DNA of 64,000 nucleotides from Williamsia muralis NBRC 105860 (GCF_001598915.1 NZ_BDAP01000002.1:868001-932000), one strand, 5' to 3'; positions 8,502 through 18,181 are shown, numbered from the stretch's first letter. Made by a program: numbers and translations. The notes: a model not told the origin generated them from the sequence alone.

Positions 8502-9143
8502 ATGGGAAGCAATTTTTCTGCGGTCTGGCCGGTTGTCCACGCTGAGCGCGAGCGTTTGGTGAAAGATCTGAGCGACATACCTGCAGATGCTTGGGCGAAG
8601 CCATCACTGTGTCCGGGCTGGGATGTGCACGACGTTCTGGCCCACCTGATCGACGGCGCGATGACCACCCGTCTGGGCTTCGCGCGTCGGATGATGACCA
8701 ATCGGTTCGACTTCGATCGCGACAACTCGGCGGGGATAGCCCAGCAAAAGCGCGCTGATCCCCGACGGACGCTAGAAGCGTTGGGTGAGGTGATCACGTC
8801 GACCAGGACGCCGCCGGCCAACTCGAAGACGCGGCTCGTCGAGATATTTGTCCATGGTGAGGACATCCGGCGGCCGTTGGGCATCGATGTGAGCTATCCG
8901 GTGGATCCGGTGGTCGAGGCGCTGAGATATCAGGTGAAAACCGCGGTCGGTTTCGGTGGGGGACGGGAACGGGTGGTCGGGCTGCGTCTGACCGCCACCG
9001 ACTCGGACGTGGTGTTCGGGGGTGCTGACGCCGATGAGGTGCGTGGGCGGGCGATCGATCTGCTCCTGGCGGTGTCGGGCCGTCCGGTTCCACCCGGCGC
9101 GTTGGTGGGGCCGGGCGCGGGGAAGCTCGCGACGGCCGGGTAG
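8502..9143 (+). CDS. Maleylpyruvate isomerase-fold (TIGR03083) protein
   Basis: Protein of 213 residues with the N-terminal domain of mycothiol-dependent maleylpyruvate isomerases (DinB-like four-helix bundle). The hallmark block LCPGWDVHDVLAHLIDG is present, including a metal-ligand histidine. A later HGEDIRRPLG block is also typical of the family. Members use mycothiol or act as detoxification transferases; the substrate cannot be inferred. It stands alone, divergent to the small peptide gene. Confidence 0.85.
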   Translation: MGSNFSAVWPVVHAERERLVKDLSDIPADAWAKPSLCPGWDVHDVLAHLIDGAMTTRLGFARRMMTNRFDFDRDNSAGIAQQKRADPRRTLEALGEVITSTRTPPANSKTRLVEIFVHGEDIRRPLGIDVSYPVDPVVEALRYQVKTAVGFGGGRERVVGLRLTATDSDVVFGGADADEVRGRAIDLLLAVSGRPVPPGALVGPGAGKLATAG

Positions 9144-9177
9144 GTCGGCCCAGGCAAAGATCGCCACAAAATCTTTT

Positions 9178-9200
9178 AGTTGAGCGGAACAGACTCAACT
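9178..9200 (+). promoter_or_regulatory. HAIR element (HspR operator)
   Basis: AGTTGAG and CTCAACT are exact inverted copies separated by nine bases. This reproduces the CTTGAG-N9-CTCAAG layout of the HAIR element bound by the heat-shock repressor HspR, with one change in each outer base. In Streptomyces and Mycobacterium HspR controls clpB, and this copy lies 76 bases before the clpB start. Confidence 0.8.
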
Positions 9201-9276
9201 CTCGGTGCGTTACACCTTCTGAACGGGCACACTAGGAGCCCGTACCTGCTTGTTATTACCGAAGGAAGGTGCACGA

Positions 9277-11826
9277 GTGGACAGTTTCAACCCCACCACC
9301 AAGACGCAGGCCGCATTGTCGGCCGCGGTGCAGGCGGCAGCCGCCGCAGGCAACCCCGATGTCCGACCGGCACACGTGCTCGTCGCGCTGCTCGATCAGT
9401 CCGACGGGATCGCTGCGCCGCTGCTCAAGGCGGTCGGCGTTGATCCCGCTCAGGCGCGTACTGCCGCCCAACAGCTGGTCGACCGACTGCCGAAGGCATC
9501 CGGCGCCAGCTCAACCCCGCAACTCAGTCGCGAGTCGATCGCGGCTGTCTCGGCGGCCCAGCAGCTCGCCGGCGAATTGAGCGATGAGTACGTCTCCACC
9601 GAACATCTGGTCGTCGGGCTGGCGACCGGTGACTCCGACGTCGCGAAGTTGCTCGCCAACCTGGGCGCCACTCCGCAATCGCTGCGCGATGCGTTTGTGG
9701 CCGTGCGCGGCAACGCCCGCGTCACCACCGCCGACCCAGAAGGCACGTACCAGGCGCTGGAGAAGTACTCCACCGACCTGACCGCTGCCGCACGCGAAGG
9801 CAAGCTCGATCCGGTCATCGGCCGCGACACCGAGATCCGTCGTGTGGTGCAGGTCCTCAGCCGCCGTACCAAGAACAACCCTGTTCTGATCGGTGAGCCC
9901 GGCGTGGGCAAGACCGCCATCGTCGAGGGGCTCGCCCAGCGCATCATCGCCGGCGACGTCCCCGAGAGTCTGCGCGGCAAAACTGTTGTGTCCCTGGACA
10001 TGGGGTCGATGGTCGCCGGTGCGAAGTATCGCGGCGAGTTCGAAGAGCGGCTGAAGGCCGTTCTGGAGGAGATCAAAGGTTCTGCGGGCCAGGTCATCAC
10101 GTTCATCGATGAGCTGCACACCATCGTCGGCGCCGGTGCAACCGGCGAGGGCGCCATGGACGCGGGCAACATGATCAAACCGATGCTGGCACGCGGTGAG
10201 CTGCGGCTCGTGGGTGCCACCACGCTGAGCGAATATCGCCAGTACATCGAGAAGGACGCCGCTCTCGAACGCCGGTTCCAGCAGGTGTACGTGGGAGAAC
10301 CCTCGGTCGAAGACGCCATCGGCATCTTGCGTGGGCTCAAAGAGCGCTACGAGGTGCACCATGGTGTTCGGATCACGGACTCCGCACTGGTTGCCGCCGC
10401 CACCCTGAGTGACCGCTACATCACGGCACGGTTCCTGCCCGACAAGGCAATCGACCTCGTGGACGAAGCGGCATCGCGTCTGCGCATGGAGATCGACTCC
10501 CGTCCGGTCGAGATCGACGAAGTCGAGCGGGTTGTCCGTCGACTAGAGGTCGAGGAGGTCGCGCTCGCCAAGGAAACCGATGAGGCTTCCAAGGTGCGCC
10601 TGGACAAACTGCGTCAGGAACTCGCCGATCACCGTGAAAAGCTGAATGAGCTCTCCGCGCGTTGGCAGGGCGAGAAGCAGGCCATCGACGCGGTGCGAGA
10701 TCTCAAGGAACGTTTGGAGCACCTCCGTGGTGAATCCGAGCGCGCCGAGCGAGACGGAGATCTGGGGCGTGCAGCAGAGCTGCGATACGGCCAGATCCCT
10801 TCGCTGGAAAAGGAACTCGCCGCCGCTGCCGCCAAGTCAGGTGCGGTCAACGGTGATGTGATGCTGCAGGAAGAGGTCGGCCCCGACGATGTGGCGCAGG
10901 TCGTCTCAGCGTGGACCGGTATTCCGGCCGGCCGCATGCTCGAAGGCGAGACCGCCAAGTTGCTGCGGATGGAAGACGAACTCGGATCGCGGGTCGTCGG
11001 CCAGAAGCAGGCCATCGAAGCGGTGTCGGACGCGGTTCGTCGTGCTCGGGCCGGTGTGGCCGACCCGAACCGTCCGCTCGGATCGTTCCTGTTCCTCGGC
11101 CCCACGGGTGTCGGCAAGACCGAGCTCGCCAAGGCGCTGGCAGAGTTCTTGTTCGACGACGAACGTGAAATGGTCCGCATCGACATGAGTGAGTACGGCG
11201 AAAAGCACAGTGTCGCACGGCTCGTGGGTGCGCCTCCGGGATATGTCGGCTACGAGTCCGGCGGCCAGTTGACCGAAGCGGTTCGGCGTCGCCCGTACAC
11301 GGTGGTGCTGTTCGACGAGGTCGAGAAGGCCCACCCCGACGTGTTCGACGTGTTGCTGCAGGTGCTCGACGAAGGACGGTTGACGGACGGTCAAGGCCGT
11401 ACGGTCGACTTCCGGAACACCATCTTGGTCCTCACGTCGAACCTCGGTGCAGGCGGCAACAAGGACCAGGTCATGGCAGCGGTGCGCTCGGCGTTCAAGC
11501 CCGAGTTCATCAACCGGCTCGATGACGTGGTGGTGTTCGACTCGCTCACCGAGGAGCAGCTGGTGTCCATCGTCGACATCCAGTTGGGCCAGTTGCAGAA
11601 GCGACTCGCGCAGCGTCGACTGCATCTGGAGGTCTCGGACGACGCCAAGAAGTGGCTCGGCACACGCGGTTTCGATCCCCTGTACGGTGCCCGGCCACTG
11701 CGCCGGCTGGTTCAGCAGGCCATCGGCGACCAGCTCGCGAGGGCTCTGCTCTCCGGCGACATCACCGACGGCGACGTGGTGCCCGTGAACACCAGCGCCG
11801 ACGGCGAGACGTTGGTCCTGGGCTGA
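9277..11826 (+). CDS. clpB: Chaperone ClpB
   Basis: Hexameric protein disaggregase of 849 residues that works with DnaK. The GTG at 9277 gives the family N-terminus [14 protein letters not shown]; an in-frame TTG 27 bases earlier would add a non-conserved tail, and GAAGGAAGG sits at the right distance before the GTG. It contains the Clp_N double repeat (residues 1-150), AAA-1 with Walker [11 protein letters not shown] and Walker B FIDELHT, the coiled-coil middle domain with its many Glu/Arg residues (about 400-525), AAA-2 with [10 protein letters not shown] and [10 protein letters not shown], and the C-terminal D2-small domain. It is preceded by a HAIR element and followed by a strong terminator. 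Confidence 0.98.
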   Translation: MDSFNPTTKTQAALSAAVQAAAAAGNPDVRPAHVLVALLDQSDGIAAPLLKAVGVDPAQARTAAQQLVDRLPKASGASSTPQLSRESIAAVSAAQQLAGELSDEYVSTEHLVVGLATGDSDVAKLLANLGATPQSLRDAFVAVRGNARVTTADPEGTYQALEKYSTDLTAAAREGKLDPVIGRDTEIRRVVQVLSRRTKNNPVLIGEPGVGKTAIVEGLAQRIIAGDVPESLRGKTVVSLDMGSMVAGAKYRGEFEERLKAVLEEIKGSAGQVITFIDELHTIVGAGATGEGAMDAGNMIKPMLARGELRLVGATTLSEYRQYIEKDAALERRFQQVYVGEPSVEDAIGILRGLKERYEVHHGVRITDSALVAAATLSDRYITARFLPDKAIDLVDEAASRLRMEIDSRPVEIDEVERVVRRLEVEEVALAKETDEASKVRLDKLRQELADHREKLNELSARWQGEKQAIDAVRDLKERLEHLRGESERAERDGDLGRAAELRYGQIPSLEKELAAAAAKSGAVNGDVMLQEEVGPDDVAQVVSAWTGIPAGRMLEGETAKLLRMEDELGSRVVGQKQAIEAVSDAVRRARAGVADPNRPLGSFLFLGPTGVGKTELAKALAEFLFDDEREMVRIDMSEYGEKHSVARLVGAPPGYVGYESGGQLTEAVRRRPYTVVLFDEVEKAHPDVFDVLLQVLDEGRLTDGQGRTVDFRNTILVLTSNLGAGGNKDQVMAAVRSAFKPEFINRLDDVVVFDSLTEEQLVSIVDIQLGQLQKRLAQRRLHLEVSDDAKKWLGTRGFDPLYGARPLRRLVQQAIGDQLARALLSGDITDGDVVPVNTSADGETLVLG

Positions 11827-11845
11827 CTGGTCCGCCGAGATGACA

Positions 11846-11882
11846 CAAGAACCCCTGCACCACACAGGTGCAGGGGTTCTTG
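11846..11882. terminator. Strong bidirectional terminator after clpB
   Basis: A perfect 16-bp stem (CAAGAACCCCTGCACC and its complement) surrounds the 5-nt loop ACACA. It lies 19 bases after the clpB stop and between two convergent genes, so it can end transcripts from both sides. Confidence 0.85.
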
Positions 11883-11885
11883 CTG

Positions 11886-11937
11886 TCCGCAGGTGTTGCA
11901 ACGCCTGCAGCTGGATGAAACACCTGCACGCCTACGC
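11886..11937. repeat. Dispersed intergenic repeat, copy 1
   Basis: Starts GTCCGCAGGTGTTGCAACGC and ends in CACCTGCACGCCTACGCCG. It contains the inverted arms GCAGGTGTT and AACACCTGC. It resembles the elements at 43599-43650 and 44682-44721, sharing GCNGGTGTTGCARYGCC, and with the first of these also the later GAAA, CCTGC and ACGC positions. All three lie in gene-end intergenic space. Confidence 0.45.
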
Positions 11938-11951
11938 CGCGGGGACCAAAG

Positions 11952-12767
11952 TCAGCGAACGAAATCGACCTGCACCTCGGTGACCCACTGGCTCTGGTCA
12001 TCTGACATCTCGAGGTAGATCTCTCGACCCTGACCGGTCAGTCTGTAACCCTGCTCGCCGACCCACCGGTTGAGTGTCTGGTAAGTGCTGTCGATCTGAT
12101 CCATCGACCCGAGGTGGATCATCGAGGCCACCTCGCCGCCGGGGATGTCGAACGTCTCAAGCCCGGCAACGGAGTCGGCGGCGACCGGGAAGGTGGCGTG
12201 CACCCACACCGCGTCGGGTGAGTGTTCCGGTGCCGGAGCGTAGTACGCGATGCTCGGTCCGACGGGCGTCTGCCCGACGGCGCCCAGGGCTTCGATGATC
12301 CGTGGGTACAGCGGCTGGATCACCGGCCCGATGTCTTCGCTGGTGACACTGTCGGCCAGGGCCCGAAGGCCGATGGTGGTGGCCGGTTCAACCGTCTTGG
12401 TGGTGATGTTGGGTTCTGACATGTTGTCCTCCGATTCGATGAGTCGAAGCCTCGCCTCCACCCGGGCGAGCCGGTGCTGATCCTGACGAATCTGCGACTC
12501 GAGTTCGACCTGACGTAACCGCAGCATCGCGCGTAGATCCGCGCCGGTCAGCTCGCCGTCGAGAATGCGGCGGACCTGCTCGAGTCGTAGACCGAGATCC
12601 TTGAGCGCGACGATGCGGTTGAGCCGTTCCAGCTGGGACACCTCATAGAACCGGTATCCGCTGTGGGGGTCGATGACCTGCGGTGTGAGCAGACCGATCG
12701 AGTCGTAGTGCCGCAACATCCGCACCGACACCCGGCCGAGTTTGGCGAAATCTCCGATGGTTTTCAT
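11952..12767 (-). CDS. MerR-family regulator with GyrI-like effector domain
   Basis: Transcription regulator of 271 residues from ATG 12767; the frame extends 30 codons further but without family sequence. The N-terminal winged helix begins MKTIGDFAKLGRVSVRMLRHYDSIGLL. A coiled-coil dimer helix follows near residues 75-120. The C-terminal 150 residues form a GyrI/AraC-effector-like (BmrR type) ligand-binding domain. Such proteins sense hydrophobic or cationic drugs and twist an over-spaced promoter. A drug exporter of the DHA2 family lies just upstream on the same strand. The gene has its own palindrome at 12788-12802. Confidence 0.92.
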   Translation of the reverse strand: MKTIGDFAKLGRVSVRMLRHYDSIGLLTPQVIDPHSGYRFYEVSQLERLNRIVALKDLGLRLEQVRRILDGELTGADLRAMLRLRQVELESQIRQDQHRLARVEARLRLIESEDNMSEPNITTKTVEPATTIGLRALADSVTSEDIGPVIQPLYPRIIEALGAVGQTPVGPSIAYYAPAPEHSPDAVWVHATFPVAADSVAGLETFDIPGGEVASMIHLGSMDQIDSTYQTLNRWVGEQGYRLTGQGREIYLEMSDDQSQWVTEVQVDFVR

Positions 12768-12787
12768 GGCGGTCCCCACGTTGCAGG

Positions 12788-12802
12788 CTGACACGGTGTC
12801 AG
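12788..12802 (-). promoter_or_regulatory. MerR-type operator in an over-spaced promoter
   Basis: On the minus strand TTGACC is followed by the perfect dyad CTGACAC-c-GTGTCAG, then by CAACGT, with 19 bases between the two hexamers. Long spacers holding a dyad are typical of promoters activated by MerR-family proteins. It lies 21 bases before the regulator start, which suggests autoregulation. Confidence 0.65.
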
Positions 12803-12850
12803 GGTCAAGGGTGTCGCACAACAGCTTGTTCGGCTCGCGCACGCTCCGGT

Positions 12851-12884
12851 GCGTCACGCACGTGTTCGAACAGGTGCGAGACGC
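12851..12884. repeat. 34-bp near-perfect palindrome
   Basis: Arms GCGTC-n-CGCAC flank a central TGTTCGAACA and are mirrored by GTGCG-n-GACGC. Only two symmetric positions out of 17 fail to pair. It sits between the drug-exporter terminator and the MerR promoter. It could be a large operator or a cruciform/terminator element. Confidence 0.55.
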
Positions 12885-12917
12885 ACAGAACGGTGCGCCG
12901 GCTTCGCCGACAGCAAA

Positions 12918-12951
12918 AACCGGGCCGCGCCCGCGAGGGCACGACCCGGTT
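12918..12951 (-). terminator. Hairpin after the DHA2 exporter
   Basis: AACCGGG pairs with CCCGGTT, with an inner GCCC/GGGC pair around GCGA. It lies 17 bases past the exporter stop codon on the minus strand. Confidence 0.55.
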
Positions 12952-12967
12952 CTCCGGCCGATGAAGA

Positions 12968-14527
12968 TCAGGCGGCGACCACCGCGGCATTCTGGGTTTC
13001 GTCGCCCAGGGCGTGCCGATTCATGCGGATCATGAAGACGGTGACCGCAAGGGCCAGCGCCATGAACCCGGCTCCCCAGTAGAACGCGACGTCGTAGCTG
13101 TGGATGCTGGCCGAGATGAAGGCCTCTGGATCGACAGGAACCGGTTTCCCGTCTTCGCCGATCCTCGTTGCGCTGCCGGAATCGTTCGAGAACACCTGCG
13201 CCACAATCGTACTCAGTAGCGCAACGCCCACCGAACCGCCGACCTGCTGCGCCGTGTTCACCAGGGCGCTGGCCACGCCCGAGTCCTTGACGTCGATGCG
13301 GTGCAGCGCCACTGCCTGCATGGCGACGAACACCAGACCCATCCCGAGGGCGATCAGGAGCTCACTGGGCAGGATATGGGCCAGCCATGACGAGTCGGAG
13401 TCCAGTTGGGCGAGGTAGAGGTACCCCAGGACGCCCGAGACGGTGCCGGCGATCATCAACGGTCGCGGACCGAACCGTGGCAGCAGGGAGCTGGCCGCTC
13501 CCGCCGACACGATCAAAGCGATCGGGAACGGGAGGAACAGGACTCCGGCCCGCAGCGGTGTCTCCCCGAGGGTGTTCTGGAAGTAGTAGCTGAGGAAGAG
13601 GAACATCGCGAACATCGCAGTCGGGATGATGAAGGCGACCAGGTAGGCGCCACCGCGGTTGAGTTCGCCAGGAATACGGAGCGGCAGCAGCGGATTCGAC
13701 GTGCGCATCTCGATCGCCACGAACACGGCGAGCAACACTGCGCCGGCGACGAAGAAGAAGATGGTCGATGCCGCGCCCCAGCCGGATTCAGCTGCCTTCG
13801 TGAACGCGTAGACGATGCTGATCAGGCCGAGGGTCACCGTGATCGCGCCGGGGAGGTCGTAGCCACCGGTTCGTTTGGTGGGGATGTCCCGGATCACCAG
13901 CCACAGTCCACCGATGGCCGCGATGATCGCGATCGGGGTGTTGACCAGCATGGTCCAGCGCCACGACAGGTACTCGGTGAGCGCGCCACCTGCGATGAGG
14001 CCGATCGCGGCGCCACCCCCCGACACCGCTGCGTAGACGGCGAAAGCGCGTGCACGTTCACGGTGTTCGGTGAATGTGACGGTGATCAGGGACAGGGCTG
14101 CGGGGGCGAGGATGGCTGCGAACACACCCTGCAGCGCGCGTCCGGCGAAGAAGGACATTGCGTCCCAAGCGAATCCGGCCATGGCCGACGATGCGGCGAA
14201 GCCGGCCAGGCCGATCAGGAACATCCGGCGGCGCCCCAGGTAGTCGGCCATCCGGCCACCCAGTAGTAGTAGACCGCCGAACATCAGGGTGTAGGCGGTG
14301 AGCGCCCACTGTCTGTTGGCGTCGGAGATGTCCAGGTCGACCTGCGCGTAGGGCAACGCGATCGTGATGATGCTGGCGTCGAGCACCACCATCAGTTGGG
14401 CGAGGGCGATGATTCCCAGCGCCCACCATCGGCGCGAGTCGCCGGTCGACTTCGGTGCGGCCGCGCTGTCTTTCGCGAGCCCGCTGTCAGGTGAATCCTG
14501 TGAGATGACGGTGTCGGGTGAAGCCAC
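12968..14527 (-). CDS. MFS drug exporter, DHA2 (EmrB/QacA) family
   Basis: Proton-coupled exporter of 519 residues with about fourteen predicted membrane helices. The first helix reads WWALGIIALAQLMVVLDASIITIALP, which contains the DHA2 motif LDxTIxxxALP in its usual variant. Motif A is GGRMADYLGRRRMF. A disordered Ser/Ala-rich tail precedes helix 1. It diverges from a TetR regulator gene, the classic repressor-pump pair, so it is probably induced by its own toxic substrates, such as antibiotics, dyes or quaternary amines. Confidence 0.94.
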   Translation of the reverse strand: MASPDTVISQDSPDSGLAKDSAAAPKSTGDSRRWWALGIIALAQLMVVLDASIITIALPYAQVDLDISDANRQWALTAYTLMFGGLLLLGGRMADYLGRRRMFLIGLAGFAASSAMAGFAWDAMSFFAGRALQGVFAAILAPAALSLITVTFTEHRERARAFAVYAAVSGGGAAIGLIAGGALTEYLSWRWTMLVNTPIAIIAAIGGLWLVIRDIPTKRTGGYDLPGAITVTLGLISIVYAFTKAAESGWGAASTIFFFVAGAVLLAVFVAIEMRTSNPLLPLRIPGELNRGGAYLVAFIIPTAMFAMFLFLSYYFQNTLGETPLRAGVLFLPFPIALIVSAGAASSLLPRFGPRPLMIAGTVSGVLGYLYLAQLDSDSSWLAHILPSELLIALGMGLVFVAMQAVALHRIDVKDSGVASALVNTAQQVGGSVGVALLSTIVAQVFSNDSGSATRIGEDGKPVPVDPEAFISASIHSYDVAFYWGAGFMALALAVTVFMIRMNRHALGDETQNAAVVAA

Positions 14528-14650
14528 GAGATCCTCATATCTGAAGAGGGGGTGATTGGGTCCTCGGCAATAGTGGCAGAGTCAGACAGAAGTCGTCAAG
14601 CGACAAAATACGGACATTGCCAATTGGCGCGCTCCGCAGCAATTTCTGGG

Positions 14651-15319
14651 ATGTCGAGTTATCATGTGGACGTGACACTCGTACAAGCCGCAACTGGCCA
14701 GGTCAGGGCCGGTCTTCGGGAACGCAAGAAGGTCCAGACCCGTGATCGGCTCATCGCGGCTGCCCTGAAGTTGTGTGACGAACAAGGCTTCGAGGCCACC
14801 ACGGTTGACCAGATTTCGGACGCCGCGGACATCTCGCCCCGAACGTTCAACCGGTACTTCGCGACCAAAGAGGACGTTGTGCTCGCGCCGGTCGAGGACA
14901 TGATCCTGGCCATGACCGACTCCCTCGACGCGCAACCGCGCACCGGAAACGAGATCGAGGCACTGATCAACGCGCAGGTGCAGATCCTCGGCGGACAATG
15001 CCCCGTCGGCTCGGTGGATCTCTCCCGGTTCGAGACGATGAACCGGATCATCCAGAACGCGCCGGCGGTGAATGCGCGTGGCATGGAACTCAGCGACAGG
15101 AAGTTCCGCAGCATCAGCGACAAGGTTGCCGAGCGGATGGAAGTGCCGGCCGACGACGCGCGGGTGCGTGTCATCGTCTCGGTGTACATGTCGCTCATGC
15201 ACATCTCGCTCGACACCTGGCGGTGCGGGCAGGCCGGCTCGATAGCCGATTCGACCGTGGCGGCGGACACGCTCAAGGCCACGTACCAGACGTTCCGTGA
15301 GGTCGCCAAGAACCTCTGA
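14651..15319 (+). CDS. TetR-family repressor next to drug exporter
   Basis: Regulator of about 222 residues from ATG 14651; a GTG at 14672 (MTLVQAATG) is an equal alternative because neither start has a clear ribosome-binding site. The helix-turn-helix is clear: TRDRLIAAALKLCDEQGF then DQISDAADISPRTFNRYFATKEDV. The C-terminal ligand domain is not diagnostic. It is divergent to the DHA2 exporter, which it probably represses. The 123-bp gap includes the small palindrome CCAATTGG near 14630 and distant GGCAAT/ATTGCC arms. The following SWIM-operon gene starts only 46 bases after its stop, so read-through transcription is possible. Confidence 0.9.
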   Translation: MSSYHVDVTLVQAATGQVRAGLRERKKVQTRDRLIAAALKLCDEQGFEATTVDQISDAADISPRTFNRYFATKEDVVLAPVEDMILAMTDSLDAQPRTGNEIEALINAQVQILGGQCPVGSVDLSRFETMNRIIQNAPAVNARGMELSDRKFRSISDKVAERMEVPADDARVRVIVSVYMSLMHISLDTWRCGQAGSIADSTVAADTLKATYQTFREVAKNL

Positions 15320-15365
15320 ACTCCCGGTCGATGCGGTTGTCCGGGCTCTGTGGTTGGTTGGAAGT

Positions 15366-16697
15366 GTGGGCACACAGCGATGGCGGGCCGAGCAGGTACT
15401 GGCGCTCGCCCCCGACCCGGGTTCGCAGGCGGCGGGCCGCAAACTCTCCGTATCGGCGCCGTGGTCCTCGCAGGGCTGCGCCGACCAGGTGGTGTGGGGG
15501 CTCTGCCGAGGCAGCGGTAGAAATTCGTACCAGACGATCGTCGATCTGAGCGGCCCTGCCTACAAGTGCTCCTGCCCTTCGCGGAAGTTCCCCTGCAAAC
15601 ATGCGCTCGGGCTGATGTTGCTCTGGACTGCGGGCGGTGTGCCCGAAGAACCGCAGGTCGCAGACTTTGCCAGACCGTGGATTGATGAGCGCATAGCGAA
15701 AGCCGCCGCGGCCCCCTCCCGCCCGGTCCGAGCGGAACCGAAAGATCCCGAACGCGCGGCCCGCACTGCACAGCAGCGAGAACTCCGCGTCGCCGGCGGC
15801 CTGGACGAGTTCGAGATGTGGCTCGATGACCAGGTGCGCAGCGGCTTGGCCGGTGCGGAGGCGGATCCTTACCGGCGTTTCGATCCGGTGGCGGCGCGAC
15901 TCGTCGATGCGCAGGCGCCTGGCCTGGCCCGCCGGGTGCGTGAGCTGCCTGCGATGGTGACGGGCACCCGCTGGCCCGAGCGGTTGCTCCGAGAACTGGC
16001 GATGCTTCGGTTGTTGGTGCAGGCACATCGATCGTTGCGTGACCTCGATCCGGCGATGGCCGCGAACGTACGCAGGCATGTCGGTTACCCGGTTGCCCGG
16101 GCCGACGTGTTGGCGAGCTCACCCGTGAGCGACACCTGGAAGATCGTGGCCGTCCGTGACCGGGATGATGAACAGCTGGTCACCCGCCGGATCTGGTTGT
16201 GGGGCAGCGGGACCGGACGACGTGCGGTGGTGTTGTCGTTCGCGCCCACCACGGCCGGGCTCGACGGCCGGTTCCTCGCAGGCATGGTGTTCGACGGCCC
16301 GCTGTACTTCTACCCGGGGTCGCCCCCGCTGCGCGCGCTGGTTGCCGACGGCGACCTCGGCATGAGGCCGCCGGATCCGGCCGGTTCAGGGTCAACCCTC
16401 TTCGGGGACACCGTCGCGGCCGCACTCGCCGATCGGGCGGACGCAATAGCGAAAGACCCCTGGCTGCAGACGTTTCCGGTGGCCATTGTCGGGCGCCCCG
16501 CCGTCGCTGACGGTGTCAGGCTGCTCGTCGACGACGACGGCGCGTCGGTGAGCCTCGACGCGTCCGACGACCGCTGGTACACCCTGCTGGCCATCTCCGG
16601 CGGCCATGCCGTGCAGGTATTCGGCGAACTGGGACCGGAAGGGCTCGATCCGATTGCAACCGAACCACTTTCGGTGCAGCAGACAGGTGCGGCGTGA
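15366..16697 (+). CDS. SWIM zinc-finger protein (YehQ-like)
   Basis: First gene of a five-gene overlapping operon, 443 residues from the GTG at 15366. The frame extends to 15297, but only from 15366 does the sequence match the expected family opening (TQRWRAEQVLALAPDPGSQAAGRKL). The zinc-binding SWIM motif CxCx6CxH lies at residues 68-79 (C68, C70, C77, H79). The rest is uncharacterised and mostly alpha/beta. SWIM domains bind DNA or proteins. In E. coli a related protein, YehQ, is encoded beside YehL (AAA), YehM (DUF5682) and YehP (VWA), the same partners found here. Function is unknown. It overlaps the DUF5691 gene by 4 bases. Confidence 0.88.
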   Translation: MGTQRWRAEQVLALAPDPGSQAAGRKLSVSAPWSSQGCADQVVWGLCRGSGRNSYQTIVDLSGPAYKCSCPSRKFPCKHALGLMLLWTAGGVPEEPQVADFARPWIDERIAKAAAAPSRPVRAEPKDPERAARTAQQRELRVAGGLDEFEMWLDDQVRSGLAGAEADPYRRFDPVAARLVDAQAPGLARRVRELPAMVTGTRWPERLLRELAMLRLLVQAHRSLRDLDPAMAANVRRHVGYPVARADVLASSPVSDTWKIVAVRDRDDEQLVTRRIWLWGSGTGRRAVVLSFAPTTAGLDGRFLAGMVFDGPLYFYPGSPPLRALVADGDLGMRPPDPAGSGSTLFGDTVAAALADRADAIAKDPWLQTFPVAIVGRPAVADGVRLLVDDDGASVSLDASDDRWYTLLAISGGHAVQVFGELGPEGLDPIATEPLSVQQTGAA

Positions 16698-18181
16698 ACG
16701 CCTGGGACGAATTGGTATCCGCGGCCACGGTGGGGGTGGGTGGCAAAGCGCTCGAGATGACCGACTTCGACCCGGCCATCGCCGAACCGGTGAGCCGGAT
16801 CGACCGCAGAGACGCTGTTGCAGCGGTCTTCTCCATCGCTGCCCTCGACACGGTGGCCGTCCGGGCGGGGATGCCGACCGGACCTCAGGTTGACGCGTTG
16901 GCGCCCGCACCGGACGAGGACCGTCCGCTGATGAACGACCGGCTTGCCGGACTGCTCGGTCAGGCACTCGATTCCGGTGACGAGCTGGCCACCTGGGCCA
17001 TCGAATCCATGGCTGCTCGAGACCTTCGAGTGCCACCGGTGATGATCCCGGCGCTGCTGCAACGCACTGCCAGACAGGTCCGCATCAGACCTGCAGTAGC
17101 GGTCTTGGTCGGTGAACGGGGACGGTGGATCAGCGATGTCAGTGACATCCCCGGCACCCTCCCGGCCCGTGATCTCGCTGCCGAGCCCGATGTCGATGTC
17201 GAGGAGGTGTGGTCGCTCGGAAACACGCCGGCGCGGGTGGAGGTGTTGCGTCGTTGGCGTACAGCGGATTCGGCCGAAGCCCTGCGTCGGCTTCAGGAGA
17301 CCTGGGCATCGGAGCCCGGTGACGTCAGGGCGGCGTTGCTCGGCGCGCTCGAGGTAGGGCTGTCGTCCACCGACGAGGCATTTCTCGAGATGGCCCTCGA
17401 CGACCGCAAGGGATCGGTGCGGGCCGGTGCCGCCCGCCTGCTCACCAAGATTCCCGACTCCGGATTGCAGAAACGGATGATCGAGCGAGCCCGCGCTGTC
17501 CTGGTCGGTTCCGGTGGTGGCCGCCGGTGGCGTGTCGCACTGGTACTTCCCGAGGGTGCCGACCAGGCCGCTCGCCGTGACGGCATCGATCCCACACCGC
17601 CGAGGGGAACAGGGGCGGGTGGATGGCTTGCCAGTCAGGTTCTCGAAAGAGCGCCACTGTCGTTGTGGGAGGGCGTCTTCGGCAAGGATCCCGGCTCTTT
17701 GGTCGAGGCGGTCGCCGATGACGACGCCGACATCGTCCTCGGCGCGTGGAGTGCTGCCGCCGTCGCGCAACACAGCGCGACGTGGGCTCGGGCTCTGTAC
17801 AAATGGAAAGGCGCCGAACCCGGCCTTGTCGGAGTGCTCGACGAGGCAGAGAGGGGTGAGGCGGCCGTGTGGTGGTTACGCAACCGACGCCCGCCCGGAG
17901 CAGTGCTGCCGCACCTACCTGTGCCGTGGCCGGACGAGGTCGCCGCGACAGCCCTCAACCTCGTTCTCCGAGAGTCGATCACGGGCTCGGGAACACAACT
18001 CTGGCATTGGCGTGGGCTGGTCGACCACCTGCGTACCGGCCTCCCCGTCGGACCTGGTCACCGATGGATCGAACAGATCGACGCGGTCACCGACCGGATG
18101 AAGGGCAGCTGGCCCCAGTTGCTCGAACCACTCAAGTGGGCGCTGATCCTGCGCGCCGCGATCACCGAGGAGATGAAGTGA
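16694..18181 (+). CDS. DUF5691 helical-repeat protein
   Basis: Soluble protein of 495 residues, predicted almost all alpha-helical. Segments such as VEVLRRWRTADSAEALRRL, DVRAALLGALEVGLSSTDEAF and SVRAGAARLLTKI look like successive HEAT-like repeats in the middle third. The family assignment rests on position in this operon type and general character, since the domain has no short diagnostic motif. It starts inside the end of the SWIM gene and its stop overlaps the GTG start of the AAA gene (GTGA). It is probably a scaffold that brings the SWIM protein and the ATPase together; that role is inferred. Confidence 0.78.
   Translation: MNAWDELVSAATVGVGGKALEMTDFDPAIAEPVSRIDRRDAVAAVFSIAALDTVAVRAGMPTGPQVDALAPAPDEDRPLMNDRLAGLLGQALDSGDELATWAIESMAARDLRVPPVMIPALLQRTARQVRIRPAVAVLVGERGRWISDVSDIPGTLPARDLAAEPDVDVEEVWSLGNTPARVEVLRRWRTADSAEALRRLQETWASEPGDVRAALLGALEVGLSSTDEAFLEMALDDRKGSVRAGAARLLTKIPDSGLQKRMIERARAVLVGSGGGRRWRVALVLPEGADQAARRDGIDPTPPRGTGAGGWLASQVLERAPLSLWEGVFGKDPGSLVEAVADDDADIVLGAWSAAAVAQHSATWARALYKWKGAEPGLVGVLDEAERGEAAVWWLRNRRPPGAVLPHLPVPWPDEVAATALNLVLRESITGSGTQLWHWRGLVDHLRTGLPVGPGHRWIEQIDAVTDRMKGSWPQLLEPLKWALILRAAITEEMK

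Noticed and set aside
8324-8884. Long minus-strand frame reaching back from the small peptide gene
   Set aside because: Its upstream part is antisense to the isomerase-fold gene and has no ribosome-binding site. The real start is the ATG at 8323 behind GGGAAAGGA.
12864-12871. LexA/SOS box at the centre of the 34-bp palindrome
   Set aside because: The core reads GTTCGAAC, whereas actinobacterial SOS boxes need GAAC-n4-GTTC. The arms are the wrong way round.
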